From: Pelagihabitans sp947500445
Lineage (GTDB): Bacteria > Bacteroidota > Bacteroidia > Flavobacteriales > Flavobacteriaceae
NCBI RefSeq assembly: GCF_050589625.1
Contig: NZ_JBNGOP010000009.1
Span: forward strand, 94,783 to 158,782
Reading direction: 5' to 3'
Length of the DNA: 64,000 nucleotides
Below, in pieces: positions 54,596 to 62,074 of the stretch; position 1 is the stretch's first letter; every line of letters begins with the position of its first letter. Below the pieces are notes generated by a model. That model made no database searches. It worked only from the letters and a program-made list of their open reading frames with translations, and was not told the DNA's origin. The translations under genes were made by a program, and so were the position numbers.

Positions 54596-55282
54596 TTACA
54601 TTCGCGGAGAGCCCTTGTTGAAGGGAATACTGCCATGCGGTATCGTTACCAGCTGTTCCACATAGGGGTTTCGGCTTGGTTTGGGCCGCAATATCAAAAG
54701 AATGGCCGCAAGGAGTTGGCCTGAGGCCTTCTTGACCACTGAAACATAACGGTAGAGATCTTTGGTGGTGTTAATATCCAAAAGACGGGCCAGTTGAACC
54801 ACTGCGGAACCCTGTTCCGACGCAAGCCGCATCAAAGCAGTGGCGGTGCGAGCGGTCTGCCAAGGCAATTGCCTGAATTTTGCGGCACAAAATTGCTCGG
54901 CATGAATGCCTAAGAGGTAGCATCCCCCGTCCTTATCGGGGCCGACCACCATATTTTTTTTGTCCAGCCGCTTCAAAGCGGTAAGGATATGGTGTTTCTT
55001 TAGTTCCGGAGCATCGTTGCCCACGGCAATGATCTGTTGGTAGCCCAATGCAAAAAATCGCTCCAGGGCGTTGGTAAACTTTTCTCCAAAGGTAGCACCT
55101 ACTTGGAGGGTTTCGTTGAGGTGTACCACATCCAAACCTGTTTTTTGGGCTGTTTTCAGGGTCTGTTCGGTAAGTGTATCAAACAACGATGCACCTTGCG
55201 CGATGGGTTTGTGCTCCATTTCGGCCTGCGCGGAACGTGCAAAAACGAGTACTAAAGTGTTATTTCCGGTGAATGCCCCCAT
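54596..55282 (-). CDS. DUF2064/TIGR04282-family arsenosugar glycosyltransferase-like protein
   Basis: A 228-residue protein whose body (residues 1-190) fits DUF2064, a nucleotidyl/glycosyltransferase-like fold. It has the family's VGNDAPELKKHHILTALKRL block near 86-106 and VVGPDKDGGCYLLGI near 112-126; the latter is the signature of TIGR04282 enzymes of arsenosugar clusters. The expected N-terminal RNP-like KxPxxG motif of related guanylyltransferases is not seen. It is first in a minus-strand group with the peroxidase-like gene and arsS. Three small palindromes lie upstream (55356-55442). Substrate and product are unknown. Confidence 0.85.
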   Translation of the reverse strand: MGAFTGNNTLVLVFARSAQAEMEHKPIAQGASLFDTLTEQTLKTAQKTGLDVVHLNETLQVGATFGEKFTNALERFFALGYQQIIAVGNDAPELKKHHILTALKRLDKKNMVVGPDKDGGCYLLGIHAEQFCAAKFRQLPWQTARTATALMRLASEQGSAVVQLARLLDINTTKDLYRYVSVVKKASGQLLAAILLILRPKPSRNPYVEQLVTIPHGSIPFNKGSPRM

Positions 55283-55355
55283 AAATTTTACCTACCGTGA
55301 AATTACAAATAAATTACGGCCCGTCATATCGGTCGGTACGGAATCCGATTCTTTA

Positions 55356-55442
55356 CTCGATAATCGAGATTTAAAAGGCTCCGACGCTTGCGTCGAAATC
55401 AATGTTAATTTTCGTTCTAATGCCTCGTGGCTTGCCCCGAGG
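55356..55442. repeat. Three consecutive small inverted repeats
   Basis: CTCGATAATCGAG (55356-55368), CGACGCTTGCGTCG (55382-55395) and CCTCGTGGCTTGCCCCGAGG (55423-55442, five-base arms). They lie 74 to 160 bases upstream of the DUF2064 gene and form three short hairpins in RNA. No coding frame covers them. The surrounding 345 bases (55283-55627) hold nothing else I recognise. Confidence 0.55.
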
Positions 55443-55627
55443 TTGTTTACTTTGGACGGCAAAAATAATGAAGTACCGTCCCACTGCCTAAGTTGAACAG
55501 ATTTCGGACAACTTGCCGTTGCTTCCGGGAACCTTGTAGATCGGTCGTTTGAATCGGGCGGAGTAAAGTGCCTGTAGGAGGGCTCGAAGATTGCTATCTT
55601 CCTAAAAACAACATATTACTAGAAAAC

Positions 55628-55804
55628 ATGGATTTGAAGAAACACGCTAAAAAACTACTAATAGGTGGGTTGGTAATACTGCCTATGGCCCTATACTTGT
55701 TAACCAGGACCGATTTAAATGGATTTTCCACCCTAGGAAGTATACTGATCGGTATTTCGATACTGTCCATCTTATTAGGGCTTTACCACTCCCAGAAACA
55801 ATGA
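55628..55804 (+). CDS. Small two-helix membrane protein (58 aa)
   Basis: From ATG 55628 the frame gives 58 residues: a short basic start (DLKKHAKKLL), two hydrophobic segments at about 9-24 (LLIGGLVILPMALYLL) and 33-52 (LGSILIGISILSILLGLYH), and a tail HSQKQ. The longer frame from 55568 adds 20 residues without membrane character. No family is recognised. The shape, a helical hairpin with a basic N-terminus, is like that of many small inner-membrane proteins. It stands alone on the plus strand, divergent from the arsenosugar group. Coding nature is plausible rather than proven. Confidence 0.5.
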   Translation: MDLKKHAKKLLIGGLVILPMALYLLTRTDLNGFSTLGSILIGISILSILLGLYHSQKQ

Positions 55805-56157
55805 ATTTTTTTGGGTTTTGATTGTCGAACAGCAATGTGCGTTGTCGCAAAGGAAGTCGCTTAACCGCGGGTTTTGAAGGAATGTCGGAAGGGTCTTTTG
55901 GGACCAAGTGCAAGGAGCGTTTGTAGCAAAAACCTGTATTAAAATTTTGAAAGTTTAACCCGGATTATGTATTAGAACTTCGTAATGAAGCTTTTAGCTG
56001 GGATAAAAGATGACATTTTATGAATGTAAGCATAGCCCCGAAACTTCGGGGCTACGGTTACATTTAAAAATGTAGCGCAGCACCATATTTTGAAGTAGCT
56101 GGAAGCTGTAATAGATTTTCTAATGCATAAGCGGGTTTAATCTTAAAAAACAATTAT
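55805..56157. other. Intergenic region with a strong hairpin
   Basis: About 350 bases with no gene seen. It ends in the hairpin at 56024-56063 and an A+T-rich stretch before the tiny frame at 56158. Confidence 0.5.
56024..56063 (+). promoter_or_regulatory. Two-tier hairpin, possible attenuator or terminator
   Basis: ATGTAA pairs with TTACAT outside, and TAGCCCCGAA with TTCGGGGCTA inside (8-10 pairs). There is no clear T-run, so a regulatory or structured-RNA role is possible; it lies about 95 bases before a 31-codon frame. Confidence 0.45.
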
Positions 56158-56253
56158 ATGCGCCTAAAGTTAAGTACGTCTACCGTTTCAACACTCATAT
56201 TATTTTTAGTCTTGGTAGGGCTTTACCTTGGTTATTTGGATGGTTCGGTTTAA
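56158..56253 (+). CDS. Tiny single-helix membrane peptide (31 aa)
   Basis: An ATG-started frame of 31 codons: basic start MRLKLSTSTVST, then a hydrophobic segment LILFLVLVGLYLGYL and a short end DGSV. The amphipathic basic head plus one membrane helix is the usual form of small stress or toxin-like membrane peptides, but the frame is short and no homologue is known to me. It follows an A+T-rich region and a strong hairpin. No partner antisense RNA or immunity gene is visible. Treat it as a candidate. Confidence 0.3.
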   Translation: MRLKLSTSTVSTLILFLVLVGLYLGYLDGSV

Positions 56254-56624
56254 ACAACGCTTTAGTTAAAAACATATCGATTAGGGCAATTACAGCATCT
56301 CATTGTTTGTTGAATAAAAGTGAATCTTAAGTTGGTTTCAAATCTTCTTTACTAATAAGGTACCATTAGAAATGGTATTACAGGTTTTTATAACCGTTTC
56401 ATCTATATAATTTCAGGAGTAGCACACCAACAATAAGAATTCATATCAGCTGACCGTGCTACTATTTGTAGTAGTTGTTGGGGATTTTGTCAATCACAGT
56501 GGTCAATCTTAGATACAAGAATGTTCTAGCATTTATAGTAGTCTAAACAACCGATAAAGGTTCTAATTTTTATGATTAGTAAACTGATTCAAGGTTAAGT
56601 CCTGTTGCAATATCCGAATCGATT
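56254..56624. other. Intergenic region downstream of the TPR/AraC gene
   Basis: About 370 bases without a convincing frame. It includes the small inverted repeat TACCATTAGAAATGGTA at 56361-56377. No T-rich terminator for the minus-strand gene ending at 56625 was found. Confidence 0.45.
56361..56377. repeat. Inverted repeat of the ATACCATT type
   Basis: TACCATT-AGA-AATGGTA, seven-base arms. A longer form with the same arms occurs at 61791-61817 upstream of the Crp/Fnr gene. Confidence 0.5.
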
Positions 56625-58337
56625 TCATTTTCCCAATAATATTTCCTTTCGGTGCCTTTCCAAGCGTTTGATAAAATCGGAGGGATACATTTTCGTTTTT
56701 TTATAAAAGGCCTTTGAAAAGGATTCCGAACGGTTGAACCCGATTTCCTCTCCCAGGGCCTGTACGGTGAGTTTTCTCAGCCGCGCATCCGTTTTCAGTG
56801 CCTCGATCACATGATCGATACGCAGGTCGTTGATATAGTTGGAAAAGTTCTTTCCCTTGTCGTGGTTGATGATTTTGGAGAGGTAGTTGGAATTGGTCCC
56901 CATTTTTTTTGAGAGCGATGCCAGGCTTATTTTTTGGGACAGGAATCCGTTCCCGTTTTCGAACCGCAGCAGTTTTTCCCTTATGGGGAGCAGTACCGCT
57001 TCGGCGATACCGTGTATCCCGTCGGTAGGGACGGACTTTTGTGAGGCGCTCTTGCGCTGTGTTCGTGCCAGGAGTTCCTGAAAGCGTTTTTGGGCCAGCC
57101 GCCGTTTTCGAAAATAATGGATGGCCAGTAAAAGCAGTAGCGTTGCGATGCCGGTCGATAGGTACAGGTACCGTTGATAGGTAACGGTCCTGTTGCGCAA
57201 TTGGGCTAGGGCATGTTCCTTTTTACGTTCGAGCTCGGGCATGTCGTATCCCGAGGACAAGTTGGCCTTTAAGTATTTGTAGCGGTTGTCCAATACGCTA
57301 TCGAAGGATACATATCTGTCCATATAGTCCAGTTGCGCCCGATAGTCGCCCCTGTTTTCGTAATGTTCGGAAAGGAGTTTATAAACGTCCAACATTTCGG
57401 GAATGACGTACCCATTGGCATCCACAATGGAATCCATGATCTTTAGATCGGGTATCGCGGCTTCCTGATTGCCCAGGGCCAGATTGGATTTGGCGCGGTA
57501 GTAATAGTTCTGTACACTACTTTGTACCGCTACCTTTTCCAGGGTTTCCGTTAATATTGGAATGGCCTTTTGGTATGCGCCTTTGTAATACTGAAGGACG
57601 CCTTGGTTTGACCAAAACTTTGCATGACGGATAGTGTCGTTTCGCGACAGGCTTTCTTGTAGCCCCTCGTTTAGATAATACTGTGCGGAGTCCAAGACCC
57701 CGATCCTTAGATAATTATTAAAGAGATTAAAGAGGACCTGTGTTTTTTCAAAAGAGGGCGGATTCAGGGTATCCCTGAACCCTTCGTATATTTCTTTGTA
57801 TAGCGCTATCGCCTTGTCCGATTCCCCAACGATTCCCCTTAAAGCGGCCATATCGTACTGATGATTATGCTGCCGTCTCAGATTACCACTTTGCAGAGCA
57901 CTCTCATAGGCATTTAGAAGTTGTTCCAAAGCTTCCTCATACTGGTCTTTTTTGTACAATACCGTCGCTTTAACGGAATAACCGTAATCGGGAAACCTTT
58001 TATGGACCATGTCCTTTGTTAACCAAAGAATGGAATCCGCGTATTGGAATTGCATTTCCGGTGGGGAAACGTATACCATGTTCCTATAGGCCTCGGCCAG
58101 GGTGAGTGTATCCCCATCCTTTTTGGCCTTTGCCATAAAGGCGTTTACATAGGGCGACACCCTAAGACTGTCCCGCTTTATCGGCGCGATGATATCCGCC
58201 AGCTCTTGATAGGACACGCGCAAAAGGGAATCCGGTATTTGGGCAGTGTTTTCTTGTTGGGCCTGTACGCCAAAAATGGGCGATAACAGTATGGGGATTA
58301 GTGCCCCCAGCACTTTAAGCTTTTTAAAAAATATCAT
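56625..58337 (-). CDS. TPR-containing membrane regulator with AraC-type HTH
   Basis: From ATG 58337 the protein has 570 residues (an ATG four codons earlier is possible). It starts with a signal-like helix ending FGVQAQQ, then a periplasmic region of TPR-like helices (about 30-375; e.g. EQLLNAYESALQSGN, ALGNQEAAIPDLK), a transmembrane helix near 392-410 (LYLSTGIATLLLLLAIHYF), and a cytoplasmic C-terminus with an AraC/XylS domain (about 460-560): YLSKIINHDKGKNF, the LRIDHVIEALK helix, and LGEEIGFNRSESFSKAFYKKTKMYPSDF. Such proteins sense an envelope signal and act on DNA directly. A TAnnTTTG box and an operator-like palindrome lie upstream, so it may be autoregulated. Targets are unknown. Confidence 0.85.
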   Translation of the reverse strand: MIFFKKLKVLGALIPILLSPIFGVQAQQENTAQIPDSLLRVSYQELADIIAPIKRDSLRVSPYVNAFMAKAKKDGDTLTLAEAYRNMVYVSPPEMQFQYADSILWLTKDMVHKRFPDYGYSVKATVLYKKDQYEEALEQLLNAYESALQSGNLRRQHNHQYDMAALRGIVGESDKAIALYKEIYEGFRDTLNPPSFEKTQVLFNLFNNYLRIGVLDSAQYYLNEGLQESLSRNDTIRHAKFWSNQGVLQYYKGAYQKAIPILTETLEKVAVQSSVQNYYYRAKSNLALGNQEAAIPDLKIMDSIVDANGYVIPEMLDVYKLLSEHYENRGDYRAQLDYMDRYVSFDSVLDNRYKYLKANLSSGYDMPELERKKEHALAQLRNRTVTYQRYLYLSTGIATLLLLLAIHYFRKRRLAQKRFQELLARTQRKSASQKSVPTDGIHGIAEAVLLPIREKLLRFENGNGFLSQKISLASLSKKMGTNSNYLSKIINHDKGKNFSNYINDLRIDHVIEALKTDARLRKLTVQALGEEIGFNRSESFSKAFYKKTKMYPSDFIKRLERHRKEILLGK

Positions 58338-58399
58338 AACAACGAACAAACAAATTGTGTTGACATATTAAGTGCTCATGCCACCTATTGGGCAAACTA

Positions 58400-58423
58400 T
58401 TTCATTTAAATGAAACAAAGATA
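58400..58423 (-). promoter_or_regulatory. Promoter box with overlapping 16-bp palindrome (operator-like)
   Basis: On the minus strand TATCTTTG (58416-58423) matches TAnnTTTG. The next 16 bases downstream (58400-58415) are TTTCATTTAAATGAAA, a perfect palindrome that would cover the transcription start. It lies 63 bases before the start codon at 58337. Repressor or self-regulator binding there is an inference. Confidence 0.55.
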
Positions 58424-58664
58424 GGGCTCGAATGCAGCGTTATCTTGAGATAAAACTACATTAAGTGGGATAAGCTGTTTTATAGGTTTATTTTATTAAA
58501 ACAAACCGAACACGCCTCCAAATAGGTAAACCTTACCGTTGAACACATGAAAATACGCACCGAAATTTATAAATATCGACAATAATCGTTTGTAAGAACC
58601 TTCAATAATGTAGAATTTACCGGAATAAAACAGATTACGCTACCATCGTTAAATTTCATCTATT
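58424..58664. other. Intergenic region before the small HTH gene
   Basis: About 240 bases, A+T-rich, with no coding frame. A TATTTTG string at 58661-58667 covers the TTG start of the next gene. Together with 58338-58423 it forms a 327-base gene-free stretch. Confidence 0.4.
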
Positions 58665-58922
58665 TTGAACTCTATTAGAAATATAGAACGCTTACAAAGG
58701 CTTCATAAACTTATTCAACAAGAAGTTACCGGTCCGCCCGCAACTTTGGCCACTCGATTGCATATTAGCGAACGTTTGGTGTATAATTTAGTGGATCAGT
58801 TAAAAGATTTGAGAGCGACCATTCGGTACGACCGAAGCCGTAAAACCTATTACTATGTCGATTATTTTCAGTTTGAGGTTCGTATTTCGGTCTCTGTCCA
58901 GAACCATAAGATGGAAAACTAA
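58665..58922 (+). CDS. Small helix-turn-helix protein (85 aa)
   Basis: An 85-residue frame from a TTG start: NIERLQRLHKLIQQEVTG, then PPATLATRLHISERLVYNLVDQLKDL, a winged-HTH core of the HTH_11/DeoR type at about residues 8-50, then a basic wing (YDRSRKTYYYVDYF) and a final beta strand (EVRISVSVQN). I recall similar proteins in Flavobacteriia next to tiny peptides with a leader. No ATG start is available in frame near the family start, so TTG is used. The next frame begins three bases after its stop, so the two may be translated together. It probably regulates that peptide. Confidence 0.62.
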   Translation: MNSIRNIERLQRLHKLIQQEVTGPPATLATRLHISERLVYNLVDQLKDLRATIRYDRSRKTYYYVDYFQFEVRISVSVQNHKMEN

Positions 58923-58925
58923 GTT

Positions 58926-59111
58926 TTGATAGTACTGCTAAAAATAATATTGTCCCTAGTACTCCATAGTGCAAGCCAATGCTGTCGATTTGGTGTTGAT
59001 ATTGGTGCGATGGGCAAAGGAGTTTTACTGGCTTTAGTAATCGTTTGGGCTTACCAAATTATCACTATCATCGGAAGATATACCGCCCAGGCTAGAAAGC
59101 AGCTGTTATAA
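58926..59111 (+). CDS. Tiny cysteine-containing hydrophobic peptide next to the HTH gene
   Basis: A frame of 61 codons from TTG (or 33 codons from ATG 59010). It begins with a hydrophobic IVLLKIILSLVLHSAS, a double cysteine (QCCRFGVDIGAMGKG), a second hydrophobic segment (VLLALVIVWAYQIITII) and a basic tail RYTAQARKQLL. No GG leader is present. It starts three bases after the HTH stop. It could be a membrane peptide or a peptide modified by a partner, but no modifying enzyme is nearby. Coding status is uncertain; position and composition are the only support. Confidence 0.35.
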   Translation: MIVLLKIILSLVLHSASQCCRFGVDIGAMGKGVLLALVIVWAYQIITIIGRYTAQARKQLL

Positions 59112-59270
59112 CGCGACTTTATTGCATATAGTGGACAATCAGAAAGGACGAATCAACCGATACTTGATGAAACTAAGATGAAGAGCAATTTGTCCGGCGT
59201 ATTCACATTTAACATACTGCTTGGGCAATAATTTCCTTAATTTTAACCACCAACAGCACAAGCAACATAC

Positions 59271-60047
59271 ATGCTACAACAAGGCACATCGGTGGGTTTG
59301 GTCCTTTCTGGCGGAGGGGTTCGGGGGATGGCCCATATTGGGGTACTTCGTGCCCTGGAACAACATGGCATTGAAGCAAAAACCGTTTCCGGAAGTAGTG
59401 TCGGTGCGCTGGTGGCGGCCCTATATGCCAATGGAAACCCCATTTCCGAAATGCTGTCCTTTTTTAAGGAAACCCCCTTGTTTAAATACAACTACTTTAC
59501 CATTTTAAAACCGGGGCTTGTAGATACCGAACGGTATGTTGATATTTTTAAGGGCTTTTTCCCGGAAGATAGTTTTGGGGCGCTACAGCGTGAGCTGCAT
59601 GTGGTGGCTACGAATTTGCAGAAGGGCGAAGAGGCTTTTTTTTCGGAAGGGAGGCTTATTCGCCCCTTACTGGCATCAGCGGCCTTGCCGCCGGTATTCA
59701 GTCCGGTCGAAATCGACAATTGTCTGTATGCCGATGGCGGTATTATGAACAACTTTCCGTTGGAACCCATATTGGGAAAGACCGATTTTATGATCGGTAG
59801 CAACGTATCCGTTGTTAAAAAAGTGGACAAGCGGAGCATTCGTTCCTCGTTACAACTGGCCAACCGTACTACCGCTTTAATGATTTATGCGATCAACCGC
59901 CAAAAAATTCACCAATGCGATATGATTTTTGAAGCAATGGAACTCGAAAAAATCGGGGTGCTGGACAAAAAGGGTATCGAAAAGGCCTATGTGATCGGTT
60001 ACGACCATGCAGCTAGGCAGTTAGAAAAATATCTTTCCAAGGAATAA
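59271..60047 (+). CDS. Patatin-like phospholipase
   Basis: A 258-residue cytoplasmic hydrolase of the patatin family that cleaves fatty-acid esters, mostly of phospholipids. The oxyanion-hole loop GGGVRG is at residues 14-19, the nucleophile Ser43 in GSSVG, and the catalytic Asp155 in YADGGIMNN (DGG). The bacterial RssA-type core is complete, with a short C-terminal extension (YVIGYDHAARQLEKYL). Start ATG 59271 gives a normal N-terminus with the nucleophile loop near residue 42. A convergent four-helix membrane protein overlaps its 3' end by 35 bases. No regulatory sequence is clear. Confidence 0.9.
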   Translation: MLQQGTSVGLVLSGGGVRGMAHIGVLRALEQHGIEAKTVSGSSVGALVAALYANGNPISEMLSFFKETPLFKYNYFTILKPGLVDTERYVDIFKGFFPEDSFGALQRELHVVATNLQKGEEAFFSEGRLIRPLLASAALPPVFSPVEIDNCLYADGGIMNNFPLEPILGKTDFMIGSNVSVVKKVDKRSIRSSLQLANRTTALMIYAINRQKIHQCDMIFEAMELEKIGVLDKKGIEKAYVIGYDHAARQLEKYLSKE

Positions 60048-60390
60048 CAAAGGGCAATACCGCACACCAAATGATAAAAAAGAGCCCCATTCCATTGGGG
60101 TAGGGTTGTTTGTGTAGGATTGCGGGCAGTATGACAAAAAGTACCCAAGAGCCTTTATACAACAGTTGAAACAACAGTACCAAAGCCATCTTTTTGGGAT
60201 ACCAGAGCCCTACAATGGACAATATAAAGATGGCGCCCCAAAGGCTTCCGACCAACCGAATGACCTCGGAATACGGATACGCATTTTCAAATACCGTTAG
60301 GGCAGCCTTTTGGGGGTAGAATAGGGAGGTAATACTGATCCACCCCGCCACAAGAATATTGGCGATATACACGATTTTTAATACAATCAT
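60013..60390 (-). CDS. Four-helix membrane protein of unknown function
   Basis: A 125-residue protein with four hydrophobic segments (about 1-20, 45-62, 70-88, 100-118), typical of small integral membrane proteins. The second segment is preceded by YPYSEVIRLVGSLWGAIF and the third by WYPKKMALVLLF. No family name is recognised, although the pattern resembles small DoxX-like or DUF membrane proteins. It is convergent with the patatin gene and overlaps its last 35 bases. Coding is supported by the even spread of membrane helices and ordinary codon choice. Confidence 0.65.
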   Translation of the reverse strand: MIVLKIVYIANILVAGWISITSLFYPQKAALTVFENAYPYSEVIRLVGSLWGAIFILSIVGLWYPKKMALVLLFQLLYKGSWVLFVILPAILHKQPYPNGMGLFFIIWCAVLPFVIPWKDIFLTA

Positions 60391-61198
60391 TTTTCTACGA
60401 TTTCTTTGTTTTAAACATGACTTTAGGGAGTGTTTTCTGGAATTCTATTTTTATTCAAAACTAGGGCCCGTCTATCATAAACCATTTACCCTATGGTAAA
60501 TTAGAGTTTTGATGGCCTTTGCGAGCTATTGTCGAGAGGAAGCTGCCGGAATGTTGAAAAAGGACCGCTTCGCTAAAGGAGGAAAGACCGCTTCGCTGAA
60601 GGAGGAAAGATATGGTATGGGTGGTATCAGGAAAACTAACAATGGGGGACACTAATGTCACGCTGAGCTTGCCCGCACCGAGCGAAGACGAGGTGTCGAA
60701 GCGCTTCGGTTTATGCCGATCGGTTTTTTGTTGGGTTAGGGTGTTTGGTGTTCCTAGGTTCTCGACTGCGCTCGAAGTGACAGTTGAAAAAGGAACCGCT
60801 TCGCTGAAGGAGGAAAGACCCCTCTGCTGAAGGAAAAAGATATGGTAAGGGTGGCATCAGGCAAACTGACAATAAGGAACACCAATGTCACGCTGAGCTT
60901 GCCCGCACCGAGCGAAGACGAGGTGTCGCAGCGCTTCGGTTTATGCCGATCGGTCTTTTGTCGGGTTAGGGTGTTTGGTGTTCCTAGGTTCTCGACTGTG
61001 CTCGAAGTGACAGTGTATTGTTAAGGTTTATGGGTTTAGCAAAAGTCCACTGATTGTTGTCCGGTCGATACCTTTTTTGAACGGGTCCTCGACAAGCTCG
61101 GCCTGACAGCTTGTTTTTCATTTGACAAACGTAAAAAGGAACAAAATTATCCCGCTATTCACCAGTTTTGCCTAGCGAAACTGAATCATCGAAAAAGA
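60391..61198. other. Gene-free region with tandem duplicated repeat units
   Basis: About 800 bases without a true gene. It holds a small inverted repeat TTTACCCTATGGTAAA (60485-60500), two tandem units of about 230 bases (60552-60781 and 60782-61014), and a degenerate related string near 61083-61110. Short frames inside the repeats (60612-60830 and 60842-61024) are repeat copies, not genes. Confidence 0.7.
60552..61014 (+). repeat. Tandem duplication of a 230-bp composite unit
   Basis: Two units of about 230 bases, offset 230. Each has GTTGAAAAAGG, two GACCGCT modules, a shared text (TATGGTA...), and a 127-bp element bounded by TGTCAC (60656 and 60886) and GTGACA (60777-60782 and 61007-61012). 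The copies differ by scattered substitutions, so the duplication is not very recent. Confidence 0.8.
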
Positions 61199-61705
61199 TC
61201 AGTTTGGGTTTCGGGACAGGTTCTTTCGGATACGGCTTAGCGACTGTTGCGTTATGCCCAAGTAAGAGGCGAGGTGTTTTAAAGGTACCCGCTGTAGCAG
61301 TTGGGGTCGGTTCTTCAATAACGACCGATACCGGTTTTCGGCGGTTTCGTTTTGAAGGTCTTCCAGAATGTTTTCGGTGAAAAATTGCACTTCTTGGGTG
61401 ACTTTGGCGGCCAACTCATTCCAGATCCCTAATTGCAGTAGGGCTTTGTGGTCCTCGTATCGAATTTCCCAGACTAAGCTGTCTTCCAAAGCCTCTATAT
61501 TTTCGCGAGCGGGTTCCCGTTGGTTGAAACTGCGCTGTGAGGTAAACATATAGGGCGCTTCCGTAAAAAACTTGGTAACGGTTTCCCCATCTTTCCAAAT
61601 GAAGAAACGTAAGAGACCGCTTTCTAAAAAACGCAAGTGATTGCAAACGGAGCCTTCCTCCAAAAGTAAGGTCCCTTTTGGAACATTTTTTTGGGAAAAG
61701 TGCAC
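61199..61705 (-). CDS. Crp/Fnr-family transcriptional regulator (possible truncated start)
   Basis: The GTG at 61705 gives 168 residues. A cyclic-nucleotide-binding fold is visible (NVPKGTLLLEEGSVCNHLRFLESGLLR), followed by a long helix and a C-terminal HTH (VPLKHLASYLGITQQSLSRIRKNLSR). The family usually has about 190 residues. In frame upstream, 23 more codons (61706-61774) read as the expected N-terminal helix, LEALKTYIKQYVSLSDDAWE, up to a stop at 61784, but they contain no ATG, GTG or TTG; only CTG or ATC could start there. The true start is thus unclear. An inverted repeat lies just upstream. Targets are unknown. Confidence 0.82.
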   Translation of the reverse strand: MHFSQKNVPKGTLLLEEGSVCNHLRFLESGLLRFFIWKDGETVTKFFTEAPYMFTSQRSFNQREPARENIEALEDSLVWEIRYEDHKALLQLGIWNELAAKVTQEVQFFTENILEDLQNETAENRYRSLLKNRPQLLQRVPLKHLASYLGITQQSLSRIRKNLSRNPN

Positions 61706-61774
61706 ATGAATACCTTCCCATGCGTCATCGGAAAGGGATACATATTGTTTTATATAGGTTTTAAGTGCTTCCAG

Positions 61775-62074
61775 GATGTACTCTTAATTAATACCATTTC
61801 AAACTTATAAATGGTATAATTCAATTGTTATCGACCATTACCGTAGCGTTGCATTCCAATAGCCTATTGGGTCGAGCACCGTCAATATCGAACTTGATCG
61901 TGCAACCATCCGTGTATTCATTACCCGTTGGCGCAATCCATCGTCCATTTCATCGGTACACGTAATATAGACCCTAAAAAATCCTTTGCAAATCCATCGA
62001 TGTCTTTATGGCAATACCTTCAAGGAAAGGTCGCTATCCTTGTTTTAAAAGCGAAGCGGTCTTTTTTGCGATCG
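61775..62074. other. Intergenic region with inverted repeat and possible gene remnant
   Basis: About 300 bases between the Crp/Fnr and PaaE-like genes. It contains an inverted repeat at 61791-61817 and protein-like but broken frames on the minus strand between about 61840 and 62000, plus a reversed GACCGCT module at 62051-62061. Confidence 0.4.
61791..61817. repeat. Inverted repeat ATACCATTT...AAATGGTAT
   Basis: Perfect nine-base arms with a nine-base spacer, directly upstream of the Crp/Fnr coding region. The same arms appear at 56361-56377. Confidence 0.6.

Noticed and set aside
60612..61024. Two short similar frames of 72 and 60 codons
   Set aside because: They are the two copies of the intergenic tandem repeat; similarity comes from the duplication and the reading frame is not otherwise supported.
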